Source of the DNA: an uncultured Bacteroides sp.
GTDB lineage: Bacteria > Bacteroidota > Bacteroidia > Bacteroidales > Bacteroidaceae
Reading direction: 5' to 3'
DNA length: 64,000 nt
Assembly (NCBI GenBank): GCA_949294185.1
Contig: CASFGA010000011.1
Coordinates: 147,098 to 211,097, forward strand
A program made the position numbers and the translations under genes. Each line of letters opens with the position of its first letter. Within the stretch, counting starts at the first letter, position 1. The notes under the pieces are model-generated. The model ran no database searches and was not told the DNA's origin. It saw nothing but the letters and a program-made list of their open reading frames with translations. This document shows, piece after piece, positions 1 through 8,616 of the stretch.

Positions 1-311
1 AGTTTGTAGACGGTAAGAACTTTACTAATCGGGAAGCTTTAGAGCGCCAGAAAGCGGAAGGGGTTGCCCGTAAGCTCGTCGGTTTTGAAATGATAGACCG
101 CGGAATTCCCCGTCACGGATATGCTTTGACCGACGGGGAAGGAAGGCCGATCGGGCATGTCACTTCCGGAACCATGTCGCCGACCCGCAAGATAGGTATA
201 GGAATGGGTTATGTGGAAACGGCATTCTCAAAGCCTGGCACGGAGATTTATCTCGATAACCGGGGACGCAGACTGAAAGCGCAGGTGGTCAAGCCGCCTT
301 TCCGCAAATGA
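1..311 (+). CDS. gcvT: Aminomethyltransferase (glycine cleavage T protein), 3' end only
   Basis: The open frame runs in from the left edge (first full codon at base 3) and ends at 311, giving about 102 C-terminal residues. The segment matches the C-terminal barrel of GcvT: a lysine-rich helix ([17 protein letters not shown]), then the [15 protein letters not shown] loop, and an end rich in basic residues ([11 protein letters not shown]). GcvT moves the aminomethyl carbon of glycine to tetrahydrofolate in the cytoplasmic glycine cleavage system. The folate-binding and catalytic N-terminal domain lies outside the window. A strong terminator follows directly, so the gene ends its own transcript. 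Family identification is from recognisable sequence; the rest is family knowledge. Confidence 0.9.
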   Translation, partial: FVDGKNFTNREALERQKAEGVARKLVGFEMIDRGIPRHGYALTDGEGRPIGHVTSGTMSPTRKIGIGMGYVETAFSKPGTEIYLDNRGRRLKAQVVKPPFRK

Positions 312-319
312 AAATTCAG

Positions 320-361
320 GAACGCAGAAACTTCAGGCAGGTTTCTGCGTTCATTTTTTTG
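320..361 (+). terminator. Rho-independent terminator after gcvT
   Basis: A perfect 12-bp inverted repeat (gaacgcagaaac at 320-331 with gtttctgcgttc at 341-352) is followed by a run of T. Confidence 0.85.
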
Positions 362-392
362 TTTTTATATAGATTGAAAACGAATTTCTCCC

Positions 393-400
393 TATCTTTG
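393..400 (+). promoter_or_regulatory. Bacteroidetes -7 element upstream of tatA
   Basis: TATCTTTG is a perfect TAnnTTTG match, 33 bases before the tatA ATG. A TTG at 374-376 may serve as a weak -33 element. Confidence 0.6.
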
Positions 401-433
401 CGTTCAGACACAATGATAAAATAGCAAGAAGAT

Positions 434-646
434 ATGGATACATTATTGTTTTTAGGACTTGGAACGCAGGAGATACTTATCATTTTATTGGTAATATTGC
501 TTCTCTTTGGCGGGAAGAAGATACCGGAACTGATGAAAGGAATGGGAAAAGGGATAAAGAGCTTTAAGGAAGGAATCAACGGAGTGGGCGAAGACAACGA
601 TTCTGCCGCTGACAATAAAGATACGAAGAAAGAAGAAAAGAAGTGA
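434..646 (+). CDS. tatA: Sec-independent translocase subunit TatA/TatE
   Basis: This 70-residue protein has the TatA plan: one short N-terminal transmembrane helix (about residues 11-25, ending [12 protein letters not shown]), the hinge FGxKKxPEL, an amphipathic helix with the [11 protein letters not shown] motif, and an acidic then lysine-rich tail. TatA forms the pore for folded twin-arginine substrates. No tatC is next to it; instead its stop codon overlaps the start region of an M23 peptidase. The window also encodes two likely Tat-dependent proteins near 48-50.6 kb. Length and motifs fit the family well. Confidence 0.93.
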   Translation: MDTLLFLGLGTQEILIILLVILLLFGGKKIPELMKGMGKGIKSFKEGINGVGEDNDSAADNKDTKKEEKK

Positions 647-2340
647 GAAAGAAGATGCAAGGTGCGATTCCTGCCTTTTTACGGAAGTGGATGCTGACAT
701 TTGCGCTGGCGGGAGGCTTTTTTTCGGTACAGGCTCAGGACTCTTTGCGGATGGAGGTGGGTTCTCCTTTTGATTTTCCGCTGCTCTTGAGCGCGAATTT
801 CGGGGAGCTTCGTCCGAATCACTTTCACAACGGACTGGATATAAAGACACAAGGCGTGACGGGCAAGCCGATTCATTGCATTGCCGACGGTTATGTGTCG
901 CGTATTGCAGTGTTTCATGGCGGGTATGGACAGGCCGTTTATGTGAATCATCCTAACGGACTGACTTCTGTATACGGACATATTGTCGCTTTTGCTCCGA
1001 AGATACAGCAGGTTTTGAGGGAGCATCAGTATGCCAATGAAACTTTCACCTGCAGCTTGACCTTTACTCCCGACCAGTTTCCCGTGAAGCGGGGAGAAGT
1101 GATTGCCTTGAGCGGCAACGAAGGGTCGTCGGCCGGGCCTCATCTGCATTTGGAATTACGGCGGACGGATACGGAAGAATATGTCGACCCCATGCCTTAT
1201 TTCAGTCGGTTTCTTAAAGACAAAAAGCCGCCGCGTGCCAGTCTTGTCGCACTTTATCCGGTCTTGGGAAAAGGAGTGGTAGACGGCTTGCAGCGGAAGA
1301 AGCTGATTCCTGTGGCTTCATTGGGGCAGCCTGTCACAGCATGGGGGCAAGTCTATGCGGGCATCAGTGCGAAAGACTATATGGACGGGACATCCAATTT
1401 TTATGGTGTGCATTCCGTCACGCTTTTTGTCGATTCAATACAGGTTTTTAATAGTGAGACAAATGTCGTTTCGCCCGATGAAAATCGCATGATAAACGGG
1501 TTTACTGATTATGATGAACTGATGCGGACGCGCCGGCTTGTTATGCGTTCGTGCATTTTGCCGGGAAACCGCTTGCGTTTGCTTCATGCCGGAGAGAATA
1601 GGGGCGTTGTAACGATAAATGAAGAAAGGGATTATCGTTTCTGCTATGTGCTGGAAGACAATTTCGGCAACCGGAGCACGTATCGCTTTACTGTGCGGGG
1701 ATGTAGGCAGCCGATACCGGAGTATACTCCAGATGCAAATCATATCCTTTATTGGAACCGTACAAATGTTGTTCAGGAGCCGGGGATGGAACTGGTTGTT
1801 CCCCGCGGATACGTATATGATGATGCCGAACTCCGGACTTCGGTAGAGGGGGACAGTGCTTCCGTCTCTTTCGACTATACGCTTGATGCGGGAAACACGC
1901 CGCTGCATGGGTATTGCGATCTTTTTATCGGTGTCCGGCATCTGCCGGTGGCCGATACGACCAAATATTACATAGTGGAAAAGTCGGGTAAGCGTCGTGC
2001 CTCGATGGGAGGCAGATATGAAAACGGATGGGTGAAGGCCCGGATTCGTACGTTAGGATGTTTCAGTGTGGCGGTAGATACGGTTCCGCCTCGTGTTACC
2101 CCCGTCGGGATGAATGCTTGGCGCACGAACCGCAACATTCGTTTTCGGACGGGCGATGCCGAGACCGGCGTTGCGTCTTATAAAGTCTATATTGACGGGC
2201 AGTTTGTCCTTTTCGGACTGAAGAAAGGGATGCTTGTCATACAAGATCCGCAGCGGGTCAAACGGGGTGTTCCCCATCGTGTGGAAGTGGTGGTGACCGA
2301 CTATTGCGGAAATGAGACCCGGAAATCTTTCCGTTTCTAA
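643..2340 (+). CDS. M23 family metallopeptidase, exported
   Basis: The 565-residue reading begins at a GTG (643) that overlaps the tatA stop in GTGA; an ATG at 655 is an equally good start. A hydrophobic signal segment ending VQAQ is followed by a LytM/M23 domain (about residues 40-190): the zinc ligands are visible in HNGLD (H62, D66) and HLHLELR (H167, H169). M23 enzymes cut peptidoglycan peptide cross-bridges or act as non-catalytic activators; the intact ligands suggest an active enzyme. The remaining 370 residues look like beta-rich domains (bacterial Ig-like pieces such as [15 protein letters not shown]), probably for envelope placement. Translational coupling to tatA suggests one transcript. 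Confidence 0.88.
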   Translation: MRKKMQGAIPAFLRKWMLTFALAGGFFSVQAQDSLRMEVGSPFDFPLLLSANFGELRPNHFHNGLDIKTQGVTGKPIHCIADGYVSRIAVFHGGYGQAVYVNHPNGLTSVYGHIVAFAPKIQQVLREHQYANETFTCSLTFTPDQFPVKRGEVIALSGNEGSSAGPHLHLELRRTDTEEYVDPMPYFSRFLKDKKPPRASLVALYPVLGKGVVDGLQRKKLIPVASLGQPVTAWGQVYAGISAKDYMDGTSNFYGVHSVTLFVDSIQVFNSETNVVSPDENRMINGFTDYDELMRTRRLVMRSCILPGNRLRLLHAGENRGVVTINEERDYRFCYVLEDNFGNRSTYRFTVRGCRQPIPEYTPDANHILYWNRTNVVQEPGMELVVPRGYVYDDAELRTSVEGDSASVSFDYTLDAGNTPLHGYCDLFIGVRHLPVADTTKYYIVEKSGKRRASMGGRYENGWVKARIRTLGCFSVAVDTVPPRVTPVGMNAWRTNRNIRFRTGDAETGVASYKVYIDGQFVLFGLKKGMLVIQDPQRVKRGVPHRVEVVVTDYCGNETRKSFRF

Positions 2341-2363
2341 GAACAATAATCAAAAGATAGTAT

Positions 2364-4010
2364 ATGATAAAGAAAAGATTGTTTTTGGCTGTCATGTTGT
2401 TGACGGCTTTTGTGACGGGCGGTTGGGCATGTACCAATTTTATTGTCGGTAAGAACGCTTCTGCCGACGGTTCCGTTTTGGTTTCTTATTCGGCCGATTC
2501 ATACGGCCTGTTCGGCTTTCTTTGCCATTATCCGGCGGCTGTGCATCCGGCAGGGGCGATGCGCAACATTTATGAATGGGATACTGGCAAGTATCTGGGG
2601 CAGATAAAGGAGGCCAGACAGACTTATAATGTCATCGGAAACATGAATGAATTTCAGGTGACGATAGGCGAAACAACTTTTGGAGGCCGTCCGGAACTGG
2701 TTGATTCTACGGGAATCATGGATTACGGCAGTCTGATATATGTTACCCTTCAGCGTTCGCGCACGGCGAAGGAGGCCATCAAGGTGATGACCGACTTGGT
2801 AAAGGAATATGGTTATTACAGCAGTGGCGAATCATTCTCGATTGCCGACCCGAATGAAGCTTGGATTATGGAGATGATAGGCAAGGGGCCGGGTGTGAGA
2901 GGTGCCGTATGGGTGGCAGTCCGCATTCCGGACGACTGTATTGCTGCTCATGCCAATCAGAGTCGCATTCATAAGTTCGACATGAGCGATAAGGAAAACT
3001 GTCTGTATTCTCCCGATGTGATTTCGTTTGCCCGTGAAAAGGGTTACTTTTCGGGGAAAAATACAGACTTCAGCTTTGCCGACGCTTATTGTCCTCTGAC
3101 CTTCGACAACGTTCGCTTCTGCGAAGCTCGCGTATGGAGCTTTTATAATATGTTCAGCAAGGCGACCGGAGAGGCTTATCTTTCCCATATACTTGGCGAA
3201 AGCAAGGAGCCTATGCCGCTGTATGTCAAGCCGGACAAGAAGATTTCCGTGCGAGACATTCAGCATGCCATGCGCGACCATTACGAAGGAACGCCTCTTG
3301 ACATCACGAAAGACTGTGGAGCGGGAGCTTTCAACATGCCTTACCGTCTTTCTCCACTAAGCTTTAAGGTCGACGGCAAGGAGTATTTCAACGAGCGGCC
3401 TATATCTACGCAGCAGTCGGGCTTTGTCTTCGTGTCCCAGATGCGTTCTTCCATGCCTGATGTGGTAGGTGGAGTGCTGTGGTTCGGCCTTGACGATGCG
3501 AATATGACCGTGTTCACACCGGTATATTGCAATACCGACCGTGTCCCGTTCCAATATGCTGAAGGCAACGGCGACTGTGTGACATTCTCTTGGGATTCTG
3601 CTTTCTGGATTTATAATTGGGTGGCCGATATGATTCGTCCCCGTTACTCATTGATGATAAACGATATGCGTACCGTTCAGAATCAGTTGGAAGATATGTA
3701 TGCCAATGCGCAGGCAGGTATAGAGAGTGCGGCACTGAAACTTTATCAGGAAAATCCGCAGAAGGCTAAGGACTTTTTGACCGATTATACAGCGATGACG
3801 GCGCAGACGGCAGTGGAAAGTTGGAAGAAGCTTGCCGAGTTTCTGATTGTCCGTTATAATGATGGAGTGGTGAAGCGTGTGAAAGACGGGTGTTTGGTTC
3901 GTCCCGAAACCGGGAATTGCGCACCGCTCGATCGTCCCGGATATAGCGAGGAGTTTCTGAAGCGGTTAGTGAAGGAGACGGGTGACCGTTATCTGATGAA
4001 GAAGTGGTGA
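2364..4010 (+). CDS. C69 family dipeptidase, exported
   Basis: The 548-residue product has a signal peptide (MIKKRLFLAV... ending GGWA) immediately followed by CTNFIVGK. In family C69 (PepD/Ntn hydrolases) the Cys exposed by cleavage, here Cys23, is the N-terminal nucleophile, and the downstream ASADGSVLVSYSAD block is characteristic. Other family blocks are present (GNMNEFQVTIGETTFGGR, SRTAKEAI, and SFSIADPNEAWIMEMIGKG). These enzymes hydrolyse dipeptides in the periplasm. The gene starts 23 nt after the M23 gene on the same strand and may be cotranscribed, which would pair two peptide-degrading envelope enzymes. A long bidirectional terminator follows. Confidence 0.92.
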   Translation: MIKKRLFLAVMLLTAFVTGGWACTNFIVGKNASADGSVLVSYSADSYGLFGFLCHYPAAVHPAGAMRNIYEWDTGKYLGQIKEARQTYNVIGNMNEFQVTIGETTFGGRPELVDSTGIMDYGSLIYVTLQRSRTAKEAIKVMTDLVKEYGYYSSGESFSIADPNEAWIMEMIGKGPGVRGAVWVAVRIPDDCIAAHANQSRIHKFDMSDKENCLYSPDVISFAREKGYFSGKNTDFSFADAYCPLTFDNVRFCEARVWSFYNMFSKATGEAYLSHILGESKEPMPLYVKPDKKISVRDIQHAMRDHYEGTPLDITKDCGAGAFNMPYRLSPLSFKVDGKEYFNERPISTQQSGFVFVSQMRSSMPDVVGGVLWFGLDDANMTVFTPVYCNTDRVPFQYAEGNGDCVTFSWDSAFWIYNWVADMIRPRYSLMINDMRTVQNQLEDMYANAQAGIESAALKLYQENPQKAKDFLTDYTAMTAQTAVESWKKLAEFLIVRYNDGVVKRVKDGCLVRPETGNCAPLDRPGYSEEFLKRLVKETGDRYLMKKW

Positions 4011-4073
4011 GTGTATAAAAGAAATTGTATAAGAGAAAATCTTTTTTGAGGGGGTGAAAGGCGGTGCTTGCCG

Positions 4074-4124
4074 ACAACAAAATCAAAGCCTGGTCTTGTG
4101 AAGGCCAGGCTTTGATTTTGTTGT
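4074..4124. terminator. Bidirectional terminator between convergent genes
   Basis: A perfect 20-bp inverted repeat has arms at 4074-4093 and 4105-4124 (core aatcaaagcctgg / ccaggctttgatt) with an 11-nt loop. Its A-rich left arm and T-rich right arm allow it to serve both the C69 gene and the convergent transporter gene. Confidence 0.85.
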
Positions 4125-4194
4125 CTCTGACTTTTGCAGTCCTTGGTCTGCTGTGTGGATAGTCCGGAAGGATATGATATCAGAGGAAATGGAT

Positions 4195-5742
4195 TTATTC
4201 CGCTCCCTTCATCATCTTTTGCAGCTTGCCGGAAAAGATGAACAGCATGACGGCTGCCGCTCCGCTCATAAAGACGAAAAGCATGAAGAAGTCGAAAAGA
4301 TTTTCTATCTGATATCCAAGGAAACTTTTTGTCATGCCGTGCTCAGGATAATATCCGCTCAATGCCCCCGCAAACTTGTTTGCGGCTGAAGTGCTGAGAT
4401 ACCATACGCCCATAAGCAGGGAAGAGAACCGGAGGGGAGACAGTTTGTATACTAAGGAAAGTCCGATGGGAGCCAGGCAAAGCTCTCCCATCGTATGGAT
4501 AAGATAAAGGCCCGTAAGCCATATCATGCTGACCTTTACGCCCGGTTCCACATCTTTCACGCCAAAGGCTATGAACAGATATCCTAAAGCGAGCAGCAGC
4601 AGACCGATAGCCTGCTTGCGGGGAGAACTTGGCTCAAGTCCCCTTTTCCCGAGAAACGACCACACTGCCGCGAATAGAGGGGCGAGAGTGACGATCATAA
4701 TCGGGTTGAATGACTGGAAATAGGCGGCAGGCATTTCCCAGCTGCCTATGTGGCGGTCGGTTTGCTCGTCGGCAAAGAAGGTGAGAGAAGCGCCGGCCTG
4801 TTCGTAAGCCGCCCAAAAGAAGATGACAAAGAAGGCGATGATATAGATGACGCCGATGCGAGCCTGCTCCGTGCGGGTGAGCGACCTGTCGGTGATAATC
4901 ATGATAGGCACGGTAATGGTTGTGGCATAGATGAGCGAACCGATCCAGTCGGCGTTTGCAAAGCAGTTGCCCGCCGTGGCGTTCCAGTCTACGGAGAAGA
5001 GGAGGGTGAGAATGACCGTTCCCGCTATCATCGCATAGGTTCTCCGTGTGTTGCGTACCGTTTCTTCCTTTTTCTTTTCCCTTTTCTCGGCCTTGGCGGG
5101 AACCGTACCTACCGGATTCCCTTCAGGGTCGCAGATATATTTGTTCTTGAACAGCGAGAATACGGTTGCCCCGAGCAGCATGCCGATGCACGCCGCAAGG
5201 AATCCCCACTTGAAGTCTTCGGGATGTCCCGTGTTGCCCACCAGTCCGCAGATGAGCGGGGCGATGGTGGATCCCACATTTACGCCCATATAAAAGATGG
5301 TAAAGGCAGAATCCTTGCGCTTGTCGTCGGCCGTGTAGAGGCGGCCTACCATAGTCGAGATGTTCGGCTTGAAGAAGCCGTTGCCAAGGATAAGCATGCC
5401 CAGTCCGCAAAACATCAGCCACTTGGCGAGACCTGTCTGGTGAAAGTAGCACGCGCTCATGAAGAGCAGAAACTGCCCCACTGCCATGGTCAGCGCGCCC
5501 ACCACGATAGAGCGGCGGTTGCCCCAATAGCGGTCGGCGATATAGCCTCCCACAAGTGGGGTGAGATAGACAAGCCCCGTGTAGCTGCCGTATACCTGAG
5601 ATGCATATTCCTTGTCGAACAGCAGCGCCTGCACCATATACAGCATAAACAGCGCGCGCATGCCGTAGTAGCTGAAACGTTCCCACATTTCAGTCACGAA
5701 GAGTAGATAAAGTCCCTTGGGATGCCCTTTCGTTTGATTCAT
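4195..5742 (-). CDS. POT family proton-dependent oligopeptide transporter
   Basis: This is a 515-residue polytopic membrane protein with about 12-14 hydrophobic helices. The POT/PTR2 signatures are visible: ExxERFSYYG near the N-terminus (residues 14-23, proton coupling), GGYIADRYWGNRRSIVVG after helix 2, and FTIFYMGVNVGS in helix 5 (the FYxxINxGS motif). Such transporters import di- and tripeptides with protons across the inner membrane. A basic, low-complexity cytoplasmic loop (KAEKREKKKEE) splits the two halves. It faces the C69 dipeptidase gene, so peptide digestion and uptake genes are neighbours, although on opposite strands. It has its own promoter. Confidence 0.93.
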   Translation of the reverse strand: MNQTKGHPKGLYLLFVTEMWERFSYYGMRALFMLYMVQALLFDKEYASQVYGSYTGLVYLTPLVGGYIADRYWGNRRSIVVGALTMAVGQFLLFMSACYFHQTGLAKWLMFCGLGMLILGNGFFKPNISTMVGRLYTADDKRKDSAFTIFYMGVNVGSTIAPLICGLVGNTGHPEDFKWGFLAACIGMLLGATVFSLFKNKYICDPEGNPVGTVPAKAEKREKKKEETVRNTRRTYAMIAGTVILTLLFSVDWNATAGNCFANADWIGSLIYATTITVPIMIITDRSLTRTEQARIGVIYIIAFFVIFFWAAYEQAGASLTFFADEQTDRHIGSWEMPAAYFQSFNPIMIVTLAPLFAAVWSFLGKRGLEPSSPRKQAIGLLLLALGYLFIAFGVKDVEPGVKVSMIWLTGLYLIHTMGELCLAPIGLSLVYKLSPLRFSSLLMGVWYLSTSAANKFAGALSGYYPEHGMTKSFLGYQIENLFDFFMLFVFMSGAAAVMLFIFSGKLQKMMKGAE

Positions 5743-5785
5743 TCTTTTGCTTTTGATAAAGTTAGTATTCAGATTTCATTGGATG

Positions 5786-5793
5786 CAAAAGTA
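5786..5793 (-). promoter_or_regulatory. -7 element of the peptide transporter gene
   Basis: On the minus strand this reads TACTTTTG, a perfect TAnnTTTG, 43 bases before the ATG at 5742. Confidence 0.6.
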
Positions 5794-5842
5794 ATAAATC
5801 AACTCCGCAAAAGCAAGCGGGCAAGGCGCGAATGCCGAGTTT

Positions 5843-6439
5843 TTATTCCAGCATCCGGTAAGTCGAGGCAATGCGGTCCACCAGTTCGGCAGAAGGCGCG
5901 GCGGCCAGCAGTTGCAGCATCAGGTCGTTCACATCAGCCTTGCGGTCGAGCTTGAGCGCGGCGGTCACATCGTCGAGCGCAGCCTCATAGTCGCCGTTGT
6001 TCAGGCGGGCTTCGGCCCTTGCCCGATAGTTTTCCGCGTCTTGGGGATTCAGGCGGATGGCTTCGCCCAAGTCGGTGGCGGCCAGTTCCCACTGCTTCAG
6101 GTTGAGAAGCATGGAGCCGCGCGTATAGTAGGCGAACGAGCGGTATTCGTCATCCCCTTCGGGCAGCAGGCGCAAGGCAGAGTTCACCGCATCCAGCGCC
6201 AGCTTCATGTCGCCGTAATAGTTGCAGATGAGTGCCATGTAGCAGTGCGCGTAACCATTGTCGGGGTTGGAGGCGATTTCCGAGTTGAGCAACTCATAGG
6301 CACGCTCCGGGTCACCCTCATTGAGGGCCGTCACACCATTTATATAATTGTCACTTTGGGGGCGCGCAGACGGTTGGGCATCTGCACATACCGAGGTTGC
6401 CAGCAGGCAGCCGATGAAAAGAGTCAGCAGTGTCTTCAT
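5843..6439 (-). CDS. Tetratricopeptide repeat protein, exported
   Basis: I take the ATG at 6439 as the start because it gives a signal peptide (MKTLLTLFIGCLLATSVCADA) and lies just downstream of a -7 element; an in-frame start at 6493 would lie upstream of that element. The mature part of about 175 residues is built from TPR-like helical pairs (NDYINGVTALNEGDPERAYELLN, NPDNGYAHCYMALICNYYGDMKLALDAVNSAL, QWELAATDLGEAIRLNPQDAENYRARAEARLNNGDYEAALDDVTAALKLD). TPRs bind partner proteins; no enzymatic domain is present, so its partner is unknown. Its likely place is the periplasm. Confidence 0.85.
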   Translation of the reverse strand: MKTLLTLFIGCLLATSVCADAQPSARPQSDNYINGVTALNEGDPERAYELLNSEIASNPDNGYAHCYMALICNYYGDMKLALDAVNSALRLLPEGDDEYRSFAYYTRGSMLLNLKQWELAATDLGEAIRLNPQDAENYRARAEARLNNGDYEAALDDVTAALKLDRKADVNDLMLQLLAAAPSAELVDRIASTYRMLE

Positions 6440-6463
6440 AGTTCGTTTAGTTTTTAACGGCGG

Positions 6464-6471
6464 CAAAACTA
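6464..6471 (-). promoter_or_regulatory. -7 element of the TPR gene
   Basis: The minus strand reads TAGTTTTG, 24 bases before the ATG at 6439. It also fixes the start choice for that gene. Confidence 0.6.
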
Positions 6472-6533
6472 TAAAGTTTTCGGCAGTCGGCAAAGATTTT
6501 TCGGGAAATATTACGGGGCTGTGAAAACTTTGT

Positions 6534-6541
6534 TACTTTTG
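6534..6541 (+). promoter_or_regulatory. -7 element of the phosphotransferase gene
   Basis: TACTTTTG matches TAnnTTTG and lies 24 bases before the start codon. No clear -33 element is visible. Confidence 0.55.
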
Positions 6542-6565
6542 TATGTTGTCTAACATAATAATCTC

Positions 6566-7666
6566 ATGACCATGACTTACCCGTTGACCGAAATCGTCCG
6601 CCGCTTCCCGCAGATAGGGGCGACGGCAGAAATCCGTCCGATTGGTGCCGGACTGATAAACCAGACTTACCGGGTCTGCACCGCCTCTCCGGCGGAAGAC
6701 GACTATGTGCTTCAGCGCATCAACCATCACGTGTTCGTCGATGTAGACCTGCTTCAGCACAATATAGAATGTGTGACCCGCCATATCCGCCGAAAGCTTG
6801 AAGAGCGGGGAGAGGGTGACGTCGACCGCAGGGTGATGCGCTTTCTTGCCGCCGACGACGGAAAGACTTACTGCCGGGACCGCGAAGGAAACTGCTGGCG
6901 CGCCAGCGTATACATCCGCGACTCGCACACGACGGATGCCGTGGACGGGACGACGGCCTATCTGGCAGGAAGGGGATTCGGACAGTTTGAGGCAATGCTT
7001 GCCGACCTGAGCGAGCCGCTCGGAGAAACCATCCCGCACTTTCACGATATGGAGCTGCGCATAAGCCAGCTGCGCGAGGCGGTGGAGGCCGACCGCGCGG
7101 GCCGTGCAGAGGAGGTCGCGCCGCTCGTGGCCGAACTGATGGGCGACGCAGACGAGATGTGCCGCGCCGAACGCCTGCACCGGGAAGGCCGACTGCCCAA
7201 GCGCATCTGCCATTGCGACACGAAGGTGAACAATATGCTGCTCGACAGCCAAGGGCAGGTGCTCTGCATCATTGACCTCGACACGGTGATGCCCTCGTTC
7301 GTATTCTCCGACTACGGCGACTTCCTCCGCACGGCGGCCAGCTCGGCGGCCGAAGACGAGCCCGACCCCGACCGCGTGAGCTTCCGTCACGACATCTTCC
7401 GCCACTTCACGCGCGGATACCTCGAAACGGCAGGCTCGTTCCTCACCCCCCTCGAAGTAGAGATGCTGCCCTTTGCCGCCCGGCTCTTCCCATACATGCA
7501 GGCGGTGCGATTTCTGACCGACTACGTGGACGGCGACCGCTATTACCGCATCTCATACCCCACGCACAACCTCGTGCGCGCCCGCGCCCAGCACAAGCTC
7601 TACCGCTCGGTTGCCCAGGCCGAGCCGATGATGAAGGAATATATCCGGAGCGTTAACATTAAATAA
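6566..7666 (+). CDS. APH/choline-kinase fold phosphotransferase (N-acetylhexosamine kinase-like)
   Basis: The 366-residue protein has the APH/ChoK kinase plan. The N-terminal lobe has a glycine-containing loop (IGAGLINQTYRV, about residues 26-37). The catalytic loop is HCDTKVNNMLLD (H216, D218, N223), and IDLDTVMPS (D237) provides the metal-binding aspartate, followed by DYGDFLR. The overall pattern (long insertion between lobes, final YLRSVAQ-type helix) resembles the N-acetylhexosamine 1-kinase group rather than antibiotic kinases, but the substrate is inference. Cytoplasmic. A second possible start, MTYPLT, lies two codons in. The gene is visibly GC-rich compared with neighbours on either side. 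Confidence 0.75.
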   Translation: MTMTYPLTEIVRRFPQIGATAEIRPIGAGLINQTYRVCTASPAEDDYVLQRINHHVFVDVDLLQHNIECVTRHIRRKLEERGEGDVDRRVMRFLAADDGKTYCRDREGNCWRASVYIRDSHTTDAVDGTTAYLAGRGFGQFEAMLADLSEPLGETIPHFHDMELRISQLREAVEADRAGRAEEVAPLVAELMGDADEMCRAERLHREGRLPKRICHCDTKVNNMLLDSQGQVLCIIDLDTVMPSFVFSDYGDFLRTAASSAAEDEPDPDRVSFRHDIFRHFTRGYLETAGSFLTPLEVEMLPFAARLFPYMQAVRFLTDYVDGDRYYRISYPTHNLVRARAQHKLYRSVAQAEPMMKEYIRSVNIK

Positions 7667-7675
7667 CAATAAAGG

Positions 7676-7737
7676 AGCCGCCCGACCCGGTGAGATTCGC
7701 TAACTTCGCGTTCGCCGCCGCGTGGGCGGCTTTTTTA
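7676..7737 (+). terminator. Terminator after the phosphotransferase gene
   Basis: agccgccc (7676-7683) pairs with gggcggct (7724-7731) around a 40-nt GC-rich loop and is followed by a T run. Confidence 0.7.
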
Positions 7738-7766
7738 TAATTAATAATTTATAACAAATTAATACT

Positions 7767-8213
7767 ATGAGCATCTTTTTGAAGCCCGTACAGCGATTCA
7801 ATCCGTCTGATCCGGACGCTGGTAAGAAATGGTATCCCGTGCAAGTCACAACCAAGTTGGTCGACGAGACGGAAGTAGCAACCCTTATTGCCGAAGGCAC
7901 CACGCTCAACCCGATGGAGGCACTTATGGCCATCCGCAGGCTGAGATACGTAGTTCAGCGCATGCTGCTCGACGGAAAGAGTGTGCGACTTGGCGACTGG
8001 GGTTCGTTCAACATTACGCTAAGCTCCAAGGGAGTAGAGGGAAAGAGTGAACTGACGGCGAGAAACATCAAGTCGGTGAACATCAACTTCCTGCCGGGCG
8101 CCGAGCTGCGCGAGGCCATGCAGGACGCCGACTTCATCTGGCTGAACAAGGTTTTGGAGGGCGATGTGCCCTCGTCTTCAGACAATGAAGAGGAGCAAGA
8201 CCCTTCGATGTAG
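7767..8213 (+). CDS. HU-like DNA-binding protein
   Basis: The 148-residue product resembles the extended HU/IHF-fold proteins of Bacteroidetes. The N-terminal block MSIFLKPVQRFNPSDPDAGK is followed by an HU-like core: NPMEALMAIRRLRYVVQRMLLDGKSVRLGDWGSFNITL, where the G-x-G-x-F turn of HU before the DNA-binding arms is recognisable. Then come the beta-arm region (LTARNIKSVNINFLPGAELREAMQ) and an acidic tail (SSSDNEEEQDPSM). These proteins bind and bend DNA; they often accompany K/R-poor, locus-specific roles that are not defined. It stands alone between two terminators and next to the 22-bp repeat array. Confidence 0.8.
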   Translation: MSIFLKPVQRFNPSDPDAGKKWYPVQVTTKLVDETEVATLIAEGTTLNPMEALMAIRRLRYVVQRMLLDGKSVRLGDWGSFNITLSSKGVEGKSELTARNIKSVNINFLPGAELREAMQDADFIWLNKVLEGDVPSSSDNEEEQDPSM

Positions 8214-8255
8214 CCGAGTGTGGGGAGGAGGGTCGCATGCACGGCCCTCCGATGG

Positions 8256-8297
8256 AAATCCGCCCGATTCGCATCCGCGAGTCGGGTGGATTTTTTT
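8256..8297 (+). terminator. Terminator after the HU-like gene
   Basis: aaatccgcccgattcg (8256-8271) pairs, with two G-U pairs, with cgagtcgggtggattt (8278-8293), and T7 follows. A second small hairpin (ggaggg 8227-8232 / ccctcc 8245-8250) lies just upstream. Confidence 0.8.
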
Positions 8298-8321
8298 ATA
8301 TCCCTTGCCCGACCCCTCTGT

Positions 8322-8515
8322 GGCGAGTCGCCCAAGTCGTCACGGCGAGTTGCCAAGTCGTCACGGCGAGTTGCCCAAGTCGTCACGGCGAGTTGCCCAA
8401 GTCGTCACGGCGAGTTGCCCAAGTCGTCATGGCGAGTTGCCCAAGTCGTCACGGCGAGTTGCCCAACTCGCCACAACGGGTTGCCCAACTCGCCACAACG
8501 GGTTGCCCAACTCGG
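8322..8515. repeat. 22-bp tandem repeat array, about 9 units
   Basis: Units begin at 8322, 8344, 8365, 8387, 8409, 8431, 8453, 8475 and 8497. All are 22 bp except the second (21 bp) and the last (partial). The core is cgagttgcccaagtcg in units 2-6 and changes to cgagttgcccaactcg or cgggttgcccaactcg in units 7-9, so the later units are near-perfect palindromes (cgagttg / caactcg) that could form small hairpins. There are no spacers, which excludes a CRISPR array. The array sits between the HU-like gene's terminator and the promoter of the next lipoprotein gene. Function unknown. Confidence 0.9.
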
Positions 8516-8576
8516 AAAAACCGATTCGGGCGGACATTTTATCACTCCATTACCGGAAAGTAATCGGAATAATGAC

Positions 8577-8584
8577 TATCTTCG
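8577..8584 (+). promoter_or_regulatory. -7-like element of the lipoprotein gene
   Basis: TATCTTCG is the common TTCG variant of TAnnTTTG, 32 bases before the ATG at 8617. Confidence 0.45.
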
Positions 8585-8616
8585 CGCAATGTAATCATTA
8601 AAAACCGATAAAACCT

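Noticed and set aside
4750..5706. 318-codon plus-strand open frame opposite the peptide transporter
   Set aside because: It is the antisense shadow of a clear membrane transporter; its composition is low-complexity and without family features.
8322..8515. CRISPR array
   Set aside because: The 22-bp units are head to tail without spacers, and there are no cas genes nearby.
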